A DNA stretch of 64,000 bases. Source: Sesamum alatum (Eukaryota; Streptophyta; Magnoliopsida; Lamiales; Pedaliaceae). Location: positions 12,478,854 through 12,542,853 of the forward strand of contig JACGWO010000001.1 of assembly GCA_034509735.1 (NCBI GenBank), in the 5' to 3' direction. A program made the translations under genes and the position numbers. Below are positions 33,460-46,556 of this stretch, in pieces. The notes under the pieces were generated by a model. The model was not told the DNA's origin, ran no database searches, and was given only the letters and a program-made list of their open reading frames with translations. Within the stretch, counting starts at the first letter, position 1. Every line of letters starts with the position of its first letter.

Positions 33460-34018
33460 TACTGTAAAATTTAATATAATGAATTAATTTAATTATGTAT
33501 TTTTTATATTTATATTGTAATTTATTTAAATAATATACAAGTAATTTATATTTAAACATAAAATATTTGTTTTTTTAACTGGATTTATATAAATAATATA
33601 ATTTTAAAATATATCCAAAAAAATATTAATTATTGATAAATATTATTTGAATATAATTTATTGTAATATATCCAACAGATAAATATTGATGAATATTAAT
33701 TGTTTAATATTTTATTATTTTTCATTAGCAAAATTGAAAAAAGATATAAAAACTAATCAAAAACAATAAAGAGAGGAATAATTATATAAGATAGGGATAA
33801 TTTTGTCATTTTAAAGTGATCAAAGGTTGAAAATAGGTCAAAATGTTATTCCATTCTAATTTCCTGTGCCCCTAGGTAACTTTCCATTTTTTGAACAGTA
33901 AGGGATTTTCATTATTTTACAAGTCTTATAATTATAAAGGGTATTTTTTGACTGTTTAATTAATACAGATAAAGTTTTAGTAATTTTCATATAACACAGA
34001 GGGTATTATGCAATATTA
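33460..34018. repeat. Half copy of the 28865-type foldback element
   Basis: Matches the right half of the element at 28865-29995 in order: TTTAATATAATGAATTAA, AATAAAGAGAGG-AATAATT, GTTGAAAATAGGTCAAAAT, and an end like GGGTATTATGCAATATTAA. The left arm and GC-rich core are missing. It starts about 225 bp past the stop of the coiled-coil gene. Confidence 0.75.
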
Positions 34019-34507
34019 ATCCGTAAACTTTAATATTAAAGTATGAATAGTGAAAGAAAGTTAAACTTGAATTAATTTATAATTAACGAGAATAATATAT
34101 ATATCACATAATAATCACGTTTGGCTAAATCACGAATGCAAATTTATTACACTTATTATATCATAATTATTATCTTTTATAATAAAATATTTGTGGTATA
34201 ATTAATAATATAAATGGAATTAGTGGAGTACAATTCAATTAATTATTGGTGGCATAAGACAAGGGAGTGAGGGGTATAGTCATGGGTGGGGTCCCCATTT
34301 TGGTGTTTAGTGTTTAGTAGTGTTGAGTCAGAGTCAGACCACCTTACTAGACTAGACCTGCATAAATTCAGACCAATTATCATAATCATAACCATACAGC
34401 GAGAAGAACCAAGTACAACTCAACCAAGCATGTATGTGGCCCCCACCCCACCCACTCTTAAGACTTCCTCCTCCTCGTCCCACCTCCTAAGCGTGACTGG
34501 AAAATCA

Positions 34508-34541
<34 letters not shown>

Positions 34542-34657
34542 GCATTTTCATCCGACGACATTGACTTGACTGTCCCACCATTGTCCCTACACCACACCTG
34601 ATTTCTTCTCTTCTCTCTCTCTCCTTTCTTTACACACATTTCTCCATTTCCATTTTC

Positions 34658-34700
<43 letters not shown>

Positions 34701-34702
34701 AA
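34019..34702 (+). promoter_or_regulatory. Promoter and 5' UTR of the LRR gene, with two CT microsatellites
   Basis: TC/CT runs lie at 34508-34541 and 34661-34699. The second ends four bases before the ATG at 34703. CT-rich leaders close to start codons are common in plant genes and may influence expression; here that is inference. No TATA box could be fixed with confidence. Confidence 0.55.
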
Positions 34703-36514
34703 ATGACTCTTCCTTCTCTCCTCTCTTTTCTGCTCCCCCTTCTCCTTTCCTTCTCCTCTTCACTCTCCACAAATTCTGAAGGTAATTTATAAGTTATAAC
34801 CCTCTTTCAGCTTTTGATTTTTCATTTATAAAGTAAGACAAGCAAATATTCTTGATTTTTTGGTTGTTTCAGAAAATTCTTAGAAAAAAACATACAAAGT
34901 GTTCCAAGAATTGTTGTCTTGTTTGTTTCTTGAATTTTTCAGGTTGTCTGAAGACCCATAACAGTTTATTTGTGTTGATCCTTTTTGAAGGGTTGTTGTT
35001 GGTTAGAAATTCATGAAAGAGGCAGTCCAAAGTTGTTGTCTTTTCATGTCGATAAAAGTGCCTTTTCATTTGGGGTGTTGCAGGAAACGCGTTACATGCT
35101 TTGAGGACCAGACTTTCAGACCCCACCAATGTTCTGCAGAGCTGGGATCCCACCCTCGTCAATCCTTGTACCTGGTTTCATGTCACCTGCGACTCTAACA
35201 ACCATGTTGTTCGCTTGTATGATCTTCATTCTTCCTTGTTATTTCTTGCAATTATGCTCTTTTTTGAGTTTGACGTGAGATTTCCTTTAATTCTGGATGT
35301 CATAATAATATGTCTGGTTTTCTTGTGATTTTTGATTGTAGGGATTTGGGCAATTCCAACATTTCTGGGACTTTAGGTCCGGAGCTAGGCGAACTAAAGC
35401 ACCTTCAGTACTTGTAATACTCTAAACCTTCTGTTGAGTTTCATTATTTACTATGTTTTATCTTCTTTTTAGTGATCATCATGCTGTAATAATTGTAATC
35501 CATTCATTTTATCAGTAGCTATATAACTGTAAGATCTTTTGTATATATCAGTATATTAGTGTTGTTAGACCAGGATGTTTGCAGGAAGAATGAAAAAGAG
35601 GGATTTCTTGGAACAAAGTTTGATGCTTTTGATGTTTTGGGGTGACTTTATGTTGTTCTTGTTATAACTAATCATCACTAGATATCCAAATTCTGACGCT
35701 TTCTCTTACCTTTCTCCGACACACACGGTGATATCATCGATCATCTGATCATGTCTTAGTGTTCTTGTGTCCTCAAAATTGCAAAGGGATTAATTTTTTG
35801 CATTATTACAGGGAGCTTTACAGAAACAACATAGGAGGGAGAATCCCGAAGGAATTGGGCAATTTGGAAAAACTAGTCAGCATGGATCTGTATGGGAACA
35901 AATTCAGGGGGAAGATTCCCAAGTCTTTTGCTAACTTAAAGTCTCTTAGGTTTCTGTGAGTATGATGAAAACTTCGATTTATCCTTGAATTCAACAGTAC
36001 AATTCCATTTTCAGACAATTGAAATAGTTTTATATTGACAGACGGCTAAACGATAACAAGTTAACCGGATCAATTCCAAGGGAACTCACCACTCTACCGA
36101 ACCTCAAAGTTTTGTAAGTACTGATAATGGTCGAAGTTTTGACACCCTTGGACAATGAGAAACAAAAGAACAAAAATCCAATTTATGGTTGCACGACTTA
36201 TGTTTGATTCTTGAGTTCTTGCAGCGATGTCTCCGATAATGATCTTTGTGGGACAATACCGGTTGATGGCCCCTTTGGAATTTTTCCTATGGACAGGTAT
36301 TCATCGAACTAGTTCTTCCCTGTCAGGACTGTGCCCACAACTTTAGTTTTAACAAATTCTTCGATATAGAGTGGAATCGCATTTCTTATCTATATTCCGA
36401 GTTTGATTTTCGTTGATGGATAATTCAGATTTTCAAATTATTTGCAGTTTTAGGAACAACAGGCTTAACGGGCCGGAGTTGAAAGGGTTGGTGCCCTACG
36501 ACTTCGGATGCTAA
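34703..36514 (+). CDS. Secreted leucine-rich-repeat protein (SERK-ectodomain-like, no kinase), seven exons
   Basis: Exons: 34703-34781, 35084-35216, 35342-35413, 35812-35955, 36042-36113, 36225-36296, 36448-36514; 212 aa. The signal peptide is residues 1 to about 24 ([17 protein letters not shown]). An LRRNT_2 region follows ([20 protein letters not shown], then HVTC), then about five LRRs of the LxxNNIxGxIPxELGNL type. It ends with a short tail (VPYDFGC), without transmembrane or kinase domains. Most LRR exons are exactly 72 nt, or 144 for two repeats, all in the same phase, as in SERK genes. Small apoplastic LRR proteins of this kind (Arabidopsis At5g21090-like; LRR1/LRP in Solanaceae) are linked to defence and may act with receptor kinases (known for relatives). 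The gene looks intact; a damaged copy lies at 52965-55310. Confidence 0.94.
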
Positions 36515-37126
36515 TTAAGGAGGTCTACGGAATACTTGCTCAAGTCAAGACAACTTGCATAGGAAAGAATATAGGATCAAACCGCTAACATTAATTTATG
36601 TTTCTGTCCTAATATTACCTATTGTAAGAGCTTCAACTAGAGATTATGCATTGATAAACAGCTTCACAGAGAGTTTTGAGCTCAGTACTGTGTTCCAGGG
36701 GGCTACATGAACGTCGTCATACGATGATGATTGATGGCAGAAGTAATATATATGAAAAGAAATGGAGGAAGGTTTCCTCTGTCTTTAGGCTCTATGTTGC
36801 AGTTGACTGCAGCTTCTTACATAACTTGTCTTGAGATATAACCTCATTATGCTATTGCTACTTTATCAATTTTGTCCTCATTTCTCGTAGTGAAATTTCG
36901 CAATTGAACTATATTATCGGGCGTAAGTGAAAATTGACTTTCTTTTTTATAATAGTACAGACTAATATCACATTTTTATTACATTTATTATATGTACACA
37001 TTACATATATATATATATATATGTGTTAGCAGTGGGATACACTCGATGAGTGTGCCGTACTAAAAATAAAGCAATATCTATGTGTTTGTGAAAAAGAATA
37101 TATTAACCATATAGGTTATTAATATA
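36515..37126 (+). other. 3' UTR of the LRR gene and intergenic DNA
   Basis: The stretch up to about 36740 (GAGCTCAGTACTGTGTTCCA, GAACGTCGTCATACGATGAT) recurs in decayed form at 55250-55310, so it belonged to the duplicated unit and is probably 3' UTR. The rest is AT-rich with a (TA)n run at about 37006-37021. Confidence 0.55.
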
Positions 37127-40025
37127 TCTATATCTATATTTTATATAAATATGTGAATACTCAAGTTGTTTGTTTCTTATTGTGAAAAGATGAATATACC
37201 CTCGTTTAAATATTATTAATTATACTAAATCCCCTTCATATAAATTTAGGACAAAAAACATAAACTGTGAATCATGAATGAATTTAATTACACAAAATTT
37301 TAATAACTTGCTTCATATTGTAAATCATGAATGAACCCAATTATATAGACCTGTCATCCATTAAATTTTAATAACATTCACACGAAAATTATATTATAAA
37401 ATTAATTATAGAAAAAAATATAATTCTACAAGAAAATATTTAAGAGTCTTAATTGCTCTAAACTACTTAGAGAATTAATAGCATATTCAACTTAAAAAAA
37501 ATTAATATGCCAAATAACATTTCAAAATAATTACTTTGCTAGAAGAAATCTTAATTATTTTAAGAAATTTTTAATTTACCATGACAAATTAAAACTTAAA
37601 ATAAACAACACATGAATAATATATAAAATACTAATCTAAACTTAAATATATATATATATAATAAAGAATAAACATCAACATTTAATTACAAATTAAAAGT
37701 GATATATGGATATGATACTATTAAAGTGAAATTGCTTGTGAAAATTTAATTATTGAGTGAATCTCTTAGTACTTTTTTTTTTTTAGTAATTGATAATCCT
37801 GAATACTTTACTTTTACATCTATTATTTTTTTATATTAATTAATAGAATAAAAGTATTACAACAACAAATGTGACTTTAAAAATTAAGTTGTAACATAAT
37901 ATATTATTGAATAAGAATAGATTATACCAATCGGTGCATATGAAATAATTAGATTAAGAAGTTAAACTAAAAATATATCGAATTAAAAATTTCAATATAA
38001 AGGCAAAAAATAAAATTTTCTGCAATAATATTTCAAAATTTAGAAGGTAATAAAGCATGTAAATAATACTTTGACAATATTTAAAAGTTGATACTGAAAT
38101 ATAATTAATATTAGGATCTTACAATACAATATATTGGTAATATTGTCTAATTAAATTATATTTTTATAATAATAGTCAATAAATAATTAGTTTGTAATCA
38201 TTTAGTGTCAATAAATTAAAAATCAACGACATTCAAAATATAGTAAAAGAAAACATATTACATACACAAACATAATATAGCAAAATCAAATAATAGCAAC
38301 GAGACACATTAATAAAACCTACGAATAAAAATTGATCAATTTTATTAAAATAGAATTTCTTCTGAAATGGAATAACGAATAAGTATCAAAATTTAATTAC
38401 AAATAAAAATTATCAATCTGATTAAATTAGAAGTACTTTTAAGAGCTAACTAATTGACGTTATTTCAATGTTAATAGGCTAAAGCCACCGTGTCCTCCTC
38501 CCACTGCACCCCAAGACATTGGCATTGAAGAATTAAGAGTATAAATAGTAATATAATAAATAGTTTAATTTAAAACATTATTGAGTAGTATTTTAACTAA
38601 CATAAATGTAGGTCCTAACGAGACATATATATCTATTTAATGCTTTTAAAGGTGCATAAAAATTGTAATATTTGGTCCCCTGGTATTATTATACACTTAA
38701 TATCACATGGTATTTTCTTTTGAATATCGAGAGGGGAAATGTGTTATGGAACCAAAATTGCTACTTTTTAATATTTGCTGGACCAAAAGTGAGAATCCCA
38801 AAATCAATGGATCAAATTAAAATGGAATTAACCTGAGTTACCGACTGAAAAAGTATTTCCCCTTAATACGAAAAGTCAAATGGTGAGTAAACATTAACAC
38901 AATAACAATTAAAAGTATAAAATTTTAAAATAATTGTATACTAACACATTAGAACAATTACATTTTCATATTAGGAAAATTAATAAATTTTGAGAATAAA
39001 CTTAGTACAATAAAATAATAAATAAAAATTGAGTTAAGCCAAAGAAATTAATATATTTTTCCAATAATAAATTTATAAAAATAACTTAAAAATTTTAAAA
39101 GTATGAGTACTAAAGAGAACAAAACTTGATATATGAATAGAATATTATTAAATTAAAATTGCTTATGAAAATTAACTATTGAGTGAATCTTTTAGCACTT
39201 GATTTTTTTAAATATTAGATAATCTTGAATGTTTTACTTTTACATCTATTATTTCTTTTATAAAGGTGAAAAATAAAATTTTATACAATAATATTTCAAA
39301 ATTTAGAAGCTAATAAAGTATGTAAATAATGCTTTGACAATATAAAAAAGTTGATACCGAAATATGACTAACATACATTATAATATCTTACAATACAAAT
39401 ATTGGTACTATGGTCCAATTTGATCATAGTTTTATAACAATAGCCAATAAATAATTAGCTTATAATAGTGTCAATAAATTAAAAATAAATGACATTCAAA
39501 TATAGTAGTAAAAGAAAACATACAACACACATATACAAAATGTAACAAAAAATAAAATAAAATTAAACAACAGAAAATAGGCATAATAAAACTTACAAAT
39601 AAAATTGATCAATTTATTTTATTAAATTGAAATTTCTTCTCTATCCAATATAAGGAGCTTTAACTAATTCTTTTTATTTTAATATTAATTTTTTGAATAT
39701 TATTATTTTATATTTTCACATTAATTGATTTGATATATAATAATAAAATAATCATTAGTGAATATACGAAATACAAAATTTCAATTTTGGGAATATCTTT
39801 TTTATTCAATAGTACCAATTAAATTTAGAAAGTGAATTACAAATAATAGAATTGAATAGTTTCCTTATCAATTTAAATAATTATTATCAATTTATTTGAA
39901 AATATAATTATATAATACTAATGTGTCAATTAAAAAATATGAATAATATCATGAACTTAACATAAATGATATATTTATTTCTAAAAATATATTTGTACAT
40001 GTGCTTCACATGTCATGCTTTCTAG
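37127..40025 (+). repeat. AT-rich repeat block with an internal duplication and a Helitron-type 3' end
   Basis: A segment at about 37640-38450 is repeated, diverged, at about 39050-39650. Shared phrases include TTATTGAGTGAATCTYTTAG, TTTCAAAATTTAGAAGSTAA and TAAATAATTAGYTTRTAAT. At 39997-40013 a perfect hairpin, ACATGTG-CTT-CACATGT, lies 8 bases before CTAG (40022-40025) and a host T. This is the form of a Helitron 3' terminus. A 5' end could be one of the TCTATAT runs near 37127-37133, but this is a guess. No ORF longer than noise. Confidence 0.5.
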
Positions 40026-40718
40026 TATATATAAAAAAGCCAAATATATATTAAATGTCAAAATATACTTGATATGCATGCATATATTAAAATTTTATTC
40101 TATTTTTCGTCTAATTAACTAGAATAATCAAAGATAAAATAAATGGTTGATGGAAATTGACAAAATAAAAAAAGATATTAATTATGCATGAATGCAAATA
40201 TTATTGGGGGAGTTAAATGATTAAATAAATAGATATTTGTATAAATAACATGTTTAAGAATACTTTTATATAACAGTAATCTATTTTTTAATTATGATTA
40301 TGCTTTATAATGATAGTATAATTTCAAAAATTATTTATAATAAATAATATAATATATTTAAATTAAATAATTATTTATATTAGTTGATAATATATGTTTG
40401 TTATAATTCATTAATATTTATTTTCAAATAGATACTTAAATTTGGAAATGAACTTTAGTGTATTTTTTTTATGTGATGTTAATTTAAATTTTTAATTTTA
40501 ATTATATAAATTTAATAATTTGATGTACTCTGTTATTTTAATATTTTTATAACTATATTGAAGAAAACAATGATTTATTCTTTTATGAGGGACAAAAATA
40601 TAAAAAAGAAGACCACAAAAAACAATCTAAAAATAAAAGAAATAAAGGAGGATGATTTATAAAATCATGGAAGGTATTTTAGTCAATGAATCCAAAAGGG
40701 GATTTTTATTTTTATTTC
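40026..40718. other. Intergenic, AT-rich
   Basis: No supported gene or repeat edge. Very low GC throughout. Confidence 0.5.
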
Positions 40719-41142
40719 GTAAATTACATCTACCTCCCCTGAGGTTTGGCATAATTACAAATACTCCCTCCTTGTTTGAAAAATTACAAATACCCCCCTG
40801 AGGTTTGTAATTTTTAACCAAAGTCCTGAAATTGATTATTTTGCCCTTGAATTTTTTATTAGAATTGTAGAAAAATCGGTCAAGGCAAATTGCATTATTG
40901 CTCCTCTGTGTAAAAAATTTAAGAAACCTCTACCTATACATTGTAGTCCAAAATAATTTTAAAAATTAAATAAAAATAATTCAGTGGATAAGGGCATTTT
41001 GGTCAGTTCACCCATAAAAATTGATGAAAATGGGTTATTTGTTAGACGGTTACAAACCTCAGGGGGGTATTCGTAATTTTTCAAACAGCGATGGGGTATT
41101 ATAATTATGGTAAATCTCCGGGGAGGTAGGTGTAATTTACCC
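40719..41142. mobile_element. Foldback MULE-type element, GGTAAATTACA family copy 2
   Basis: Begins GTAAATTACATCTACCTCCC and ends GGGAGGTAGGTGTAATTTAC; the arms pair almost throughout. Internal phrases (CAAATACTCCCTCCTTG, GGTTACAAACCTCAGG) match the other copies. Flanks are T-rich and give only an approximate 10-bp duplication. Confidence 0.8.
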
Positions 41143-42224
41143 TTTTTTTTTTTCAAAATATAGGAATTTTTATCCTATTTTTAAAACACGGGTAATTTTT
41201 TTTGCCTTTTTTGAAAATTATGGGGGGTGAAATAGAATTTTAAAATTTATTGGTCAAGTCAACAACCGTTAACTAACGGTTCCCGTTAACATTTAATATT
41301 GTAGGATCAATAGTGTCAAAATTTTAGGATTTTTGGGCTAAAGTGTCAACCCCGTAAAATAGGGGACCAAAAGTGAGAATGATCCTATTTAGTGGGATCA
41401 AAAATATAATTTTTTCAATATATTATATAACATATTAAATTAATTATTTTTATACGATATTTGCACACATTATTTAATTGCAGACCATAAATTTATGTGA
41501 TATATGAGTTTTAAGGTTTTCTTTTTTCAGTGAGTTGTATTTTTAAAGACAAATATGTGAAACATACTTAAAATGGACAATACATTACGCTATAGAGAGT
41601 CAATCGTGTTGCATGCATGCTGCAACATTAATATAATAATTCTTTTAGGCTTTATGAATTTATTTTAATTTTTATTATAAAATAAGAAAAGGAATTGCAA
41701 AGAAAAGAGAAGAAAAACATAAATGAAGAAAAAAAATTGAAAAAAAGGTGGAAAAGTATAGATGGTATACTAATACTAGTAATTGGAGAATAATAAAATG
41801 AAAAAAAATAGAGTATAATATTAATTTATAACAAGAAATACTTCCTTCCCAAACCATGAGGGTGTTTGGGCGAACTTATAAATTTTTTAAAACATATTAT
41901 AAGACGTTTGTGAATTTATAATATACTACAAAAGTGTTTGATAATTTTTTGGGAAAAGAGCTTACACTTTTTTCTAATAAGGAGTTACTAATTTATTTCT
42001 AAAATCTTTACATATTACTTTGAATTCATTACAAATTTTTCATTACTATTATTTATAAGTTTCATAATCTATCTATTATTATCTATATTTGAAGGGTGTC
42101 TTTAGATCAAGATGTCCAATTTTGACTCAATTCTAATTTTCTAAAATTGAGTTTTTTATTATTTCAAATTATGCTAATTGATTGTTTCACATTTATGATG
42201 AAAATTAAATATTAGTAAAGAATA
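41143..42224. other. Intergenic, with a fragment of a Harbinger-type MITE
   Basis: At 41856 the sequence GAGGGTGTTTGGGCGAACTTAT, followed by AAAACATATTATAAGACG, matches the left end of the MITE at 57244. The matching right end is absent. Near 41260-41400 there are paired TTAACGGTTCCCGTTAA-type phrases of old AT-rich repeats. No gene. Confidence 0.5.
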
Positions 42225-42643
42225 GGATGAATTATAATGATTTCCCCTGAGGTTTGGCAAAATTATAGATACCCCTCGTTATTTAAAAAAATTACAAATA
42301 TTTCCCTAAGGTTTGTAACCGTCTAACAAATAACTTATTTTCATCTATTTTTATGGGTGAACTGACCAAAATACCCTTATACAAATTGAATTATTCTTTA
42401 AAAATTTCTAATTTTTTTTAAAAAAATTGCGCAAGGACAGGTTCATTGCGTTGTTACACAAATGAGCAATATTGTAATTTATCTCGACTGATTTTTCTAT
42501 AATTTAAAGAAAAAAAAATCAAGGGCAAAATTGCCATTTCAGACCCTTAGTTAAAAATTACAAACATCAGGAGGGTATTTGTAATTTTTAAAATAATGAC
42601 AGTAATTATGTCAAACATTTGGAGAGATCATTGTAATTCACCC
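42225..42643. mobile_element. Foldback MULE-type element, GGTAAATTACA family copy 3
   Basis: Begins GGATGAATTATAATGATTTC and ends GATCATTGTAATTCACCC. It is flanked by TAAAGAATA (42216-42224) and TAAAAAATA (42644-42652), a 9-bp duplication with one mismatch. Confidence 0.82.
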
Positions 42644-42649
42644 TAAAAA

Positions 42650-43745
42650 ATATTGCACTTTCCTTAATTCTCAAACTCCGACATTTCTTATTTTCCAAAC
42701 TTGCATTATTCAGTTTCCAAAATCTATTCATTGTTACAATATTTATGATAAATTACAATGCTTAATAAATAAAAAATTATGTATTTTTAAGAAACGTAAG
42801 ATATATCATACTCTTTTATTAGTTTTCAATTACAAAATTTAATAAGTTTCCGAACTCCAACCTTTCTTCTTTTCCAAACATGCATGAATTAGTTTCCAGA
42901 ATCTATGCATGTTAAAATATTTATGGTAAATAAAAATGCTTAATAAATAAGAATGATGTATTTCCTAGAAAACGTAACATATTAGTCTTTTCTTATTTTT
43001 CAACCACTAAATAAGTTTCCAAAGTCCGATCTTTCTTATTTTTCAAACTTTTTTTACTTAATTTCCAAAATATATGCATTGTTAAATTTTTTTATGGAAA
43101 ACAACAATGATTAATAAATAAAAAAATTTGTATTATTAAAAAAAACATAAGATATCTTACTCCTTTATTATTTTTCAAATTCTAAATTTGATAAGTATTC
43201 AAATTCTGGCCTTTCTTATTTTGTAAATTTTCATTATTTAGTTTTCAAAATATATTCATTGTTAAAATATTTATAGTAAATACCAATCCTTAATAAATAT
43301 GAATTATATATTTTCGAAAGAACATAAGATCTTCCTCTTTAATTTTTTATTCAAAAAATATAAGATATGTTGCTCTTTTCTTATTTTCAAATACTAAATT
43401 TGATAAGTCTACCAAACTCCAACCTTTCTTATTTTTCAAACTTGCATTATTTAGTTTTCAAAATCTATGCATTGTTAACAATGCTTAATTAATAAATAAG
43501 AATTATCTACTTCAAGAAAAACGTAAATATCTTACTCTTTTCTTATTAATAAGTCTTCAAACTCCACCCTTTCTTAGTTTACAAACTTGAATTTGTTTTC
43601 AGGATCTATGCATCGTTAACATATTTATGATAAATAACAATACTTAATTAATAAGAAATATGTATTACTTTTAGAAAAAAAGAAACATAAGATATTTTAC
43701 TTTTTTATTATTTTTCAAATGCTACATTTTATAATTTTTGATTAA
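42650..43745. repeat. Decayed tandem array, about 180-bp monomer, six copies
   Basis: The phrase AACTCCRACCTTTCTTATTT recurs, with changes, near 42673, 42853, 43022, 43202, 43415 and 43559 (spacings 180, 169, 180, 213, 144). Each unit continues with CCAAACTTGCATTATT-AGTTT, AAAATCTATGCATTGTTA and a CTTAATAAATAA block. The array fills the gap between the MULE copies at 42225-42643 and 43757-44549 almost exactly. Confidence 0.82.
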
Positions 43746-43756
43746 TGGCTTTTCTT

Positions 43757-44549
43757 TAGGCCAAATTGCATATTACTCTCTTGTGTTTTAATAATTCAAC
43801 TAAAAACCCCCGTGATTTAAAAATATGTAAAAACTCCCTCTGTTTTCTTAAATATAGCACACATGCACCTCGCCGTTAATTGAAGCTAACAACGTTAACT
43901 TTTTTGTCAAAAGACCATTATGCCATTGTCTATTACACATTATTGATCTCTTACTTTTTTATTGCGGCGACGGCGGTGGCGACTGATGGCCGACAACCAT
44001 CGCCGTCGCCCAGGGTGATCTGGGCGACCGCGATGGCTGTCGCCCAAGGTACATCTAGGTGACGACAACCGTTGCTGTTGCCCAGCTTTTTCTTTAAAAA
44101 AAATTATTTAAGTTTTTAATAAATTAAAAAATTTGTATTGTGTTTTAATTTGTTTTTCTAATTTAATTTTTAAAAAAAATATATATTGTATCTATATATT
44201 TAAATAAATATATTTCAAAATAAAATTTTTTGCTTTTTTTAGAAATGATGAAAATACAAGAATAAACCCATAAAAAACACCCTCAAATCAAAAGAAATAA
44301 AAGGGAGTGATTTATAAAAGCATAAAGGGTATTATTGGCAATTCTAGCCCAAAATAGGGACAAATGCCGCAAAAAATCACGCGATTTCGCACCCCTCATG
44401 CGTCTAAGCCACCTTCCGTTAATTTTTAATGGAAGGGGGATTTCGTGCAGTGTTTTTTGAAATTACGGGGGATTTTTTGCCTATTTTTAAAATACAGGAG
44501 GTTTTAAGCCATTTTAGAAAAAATATAGGGAGGTAATATGCAATTTGAC
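43757..44549. mobile_element. Foldback MULE-type element with GC-rich hairpin core, 793 bp
   Basis: Ends read TAGGCCAAATTGCATATTAC and GGTAATATGCAATTTGAC. They are flanked by GCTTTTCTT (43748-43756) and GCTTTTTTT (44550-44558), one mismatch. The core at 43965-44085 is GC-rich in a very AT-rich setting and contains GTCGCCCAG...CTGGGCGAC, a strong hairpin. It is related to the element at 28865. Confidence 0.8.
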
Positions 44550-44558
44550 GCTTTTTTT

Positions 44559-45180
44559 TTTATATATATTAGGTTTATTTATGTCTTATATATATATATA
44601 TATTATTTTATTTCATGCTTTGCTGGGCGGATGGAAATTATGCTAGTGATTATCTTATATGAACAAATAGGTAAAATATGAACAAAAAGAGATTATCATA
44701 ATGTGAAGTATGCCAAAAAAAAAATAAAAAATATTCTGCTGCTTTTTTTTTTTATATTATTTGTTATTTTATTTCATGAACTCATGAATATATTTGATAC
44801 TACAATAAAAAATTAGGGATTAGAAACACGACATGAAAAGGATACGAAATAGGTCAAACTGATCGTTTATAACTAGATCAATTTCAGAATAATAGTAAAT
44901 ACAAGTACAATATTTATTTTTCTCCTTTCTTCATTTGTTCCACATCCCCCTCCTCTCCACCCCCCCCAGAGAATCTTTTATTCCTTAATAAATTTTGGGG
45001 CCACTCATTGTAGGATTCATTGAAGGCTTAGATTGCGCCACGTAATCGTTGTATTGTCATGCATTTGAATTTGGACTGTTTTACGGGTTGTGTGTATTGG
45101 GGCCAATTATGCCACTTTAACTATATAAAATGTAATCTAACAATTAATTATATAATTTACCATATCAATATTATCATTTT
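44559..45180. other. Intergenic, AT-rich
   Basis: Has (TA)n near 44589-44602 and a C-run near 44960. No gene or element edge recognised. Confidence 0.5.
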
Positions 45181-46130
45181 TATATGACTTCATGCAATTT
45201 CTTATGTCCGAAATTTTTTTCATTGATTTTTATTTTTTTATTATCAATTTTCTTGTCATGAGTTCATAAAATATGTGATTTACGTGTTAATTATAATTAT
45301 TTTTATTTAATTTTTATTTATCTATCTATCAAACAATAGAAAATATTCTAAGTCCAAAACAAACAGAAAAGGAGAAGATTACAAGTTACTTTTAATTTTT
45401 TGTCTTTCCTTGATTAATTTGTGATGTTTTCATTATTATTAATTAATTTGTTTTATGAGTTCACAAATATGTGATTTTATGTGTTAATTATAATTATTTT
45501 ATTTATAATTAATTTATATTTACTATAATGTGTATTTTTATTATTTTATCAATTCTCTTTGGTAGACAGACTGGATTTTGTGTATACTTTTTAGTGAGAG
45601 TTAGTACTTTCATTGCAATTTTACTTTTTTATGAATTATCTTATAAATTGTGTATGTATTCAATTTATTTAGAATAAGAAAAAACTTAATATTTTTTAAG
45701 AAAAAGATAGACTAAACGCAAAATCCATACCCATTTATGTTCTCATGTGAAAGTTGAAATAAGTTAAAAAGTAAGAAAAGATCCAAGGTTTAAATAAATT
45801 TTTCTTTCATTGATTTTTATTTTTTTTATCAATTATTTTATTTCATGAGTTCATGAAATATGTGATTTGTTGTTAGTTATAATTTTTATATTTAATTCAT
45901 ATTTCTATCATCTTGTTTTGATTATTTCATTGACAATCTTAGGTAGAGAGGTTGGATCTTGCTCATACTTCTTATCGGTGAGTATTCATACTTTCGTTGC
46001 CTTTTTAATATTTTTATCATCTATTATTTTATTTTTTAGCTCATGAATATGTGATATATACATAAATTTTAATTATTTATTATGAGCATGGTGATTTTTT
46101 GTATATTCTTCCAACTATCAAGTATGAAGT
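45180..46130. repeat. Very decayed tandem array, about 195-bp period
   Basis: The phrase TTYATGAGTTCAYRAAATATGTGATTT, followed by TTAATTATAATTATTTT, recurs near 45254, 45447, 45838 and 46034. These spacings are close to one, two and one times 195 bp. CATTGATTTTTATTTTTTTA recurs near 45221 and 45812 (three periods apart). Much sequence between has drifted. Confidence 0.55.
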
Positions 46131-46467
46131 TTTGCATTTAATATCTTTTCAAGATTTTTTTTTTTTTAAATTGTGAATCCAAGGGCATAGTTTTGATCAC
46201 ATAATAGTTTACCTATCATAATCATATGTTTAATTCTTTACATGTAAGGGTTGGTAACAAAGGAACTCATTACCCAAACTGTAGAACTTTGTAATCTAAT
46301 CCTTGATTACAATTTTAGAATTTTGACTTCACAATTTTACTAAAACAATATTTAATTGAGCGAGTTATAAGATTTTAATTAATTGATGTCGATCCATACG
46401 CAACAAAACTCAATTTATGATTAACTTTGGATTATTAATTGTATGAGACATATATATTCTTTTTGCA
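46131..46467. other. Intergenic, nothing recognised
   Basis: AT-rich DNA between the decayed array and the foldback element; no ORF or repeat edge. Confidence 0.5.
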
Positions 46468-46518
46468 TTAAATGCAGGCTTCCAATGCATAGGGTCATTT
46501 GCACTTTGCCTTCCAATC

Positions 46519-46556
<38 letters not shown>

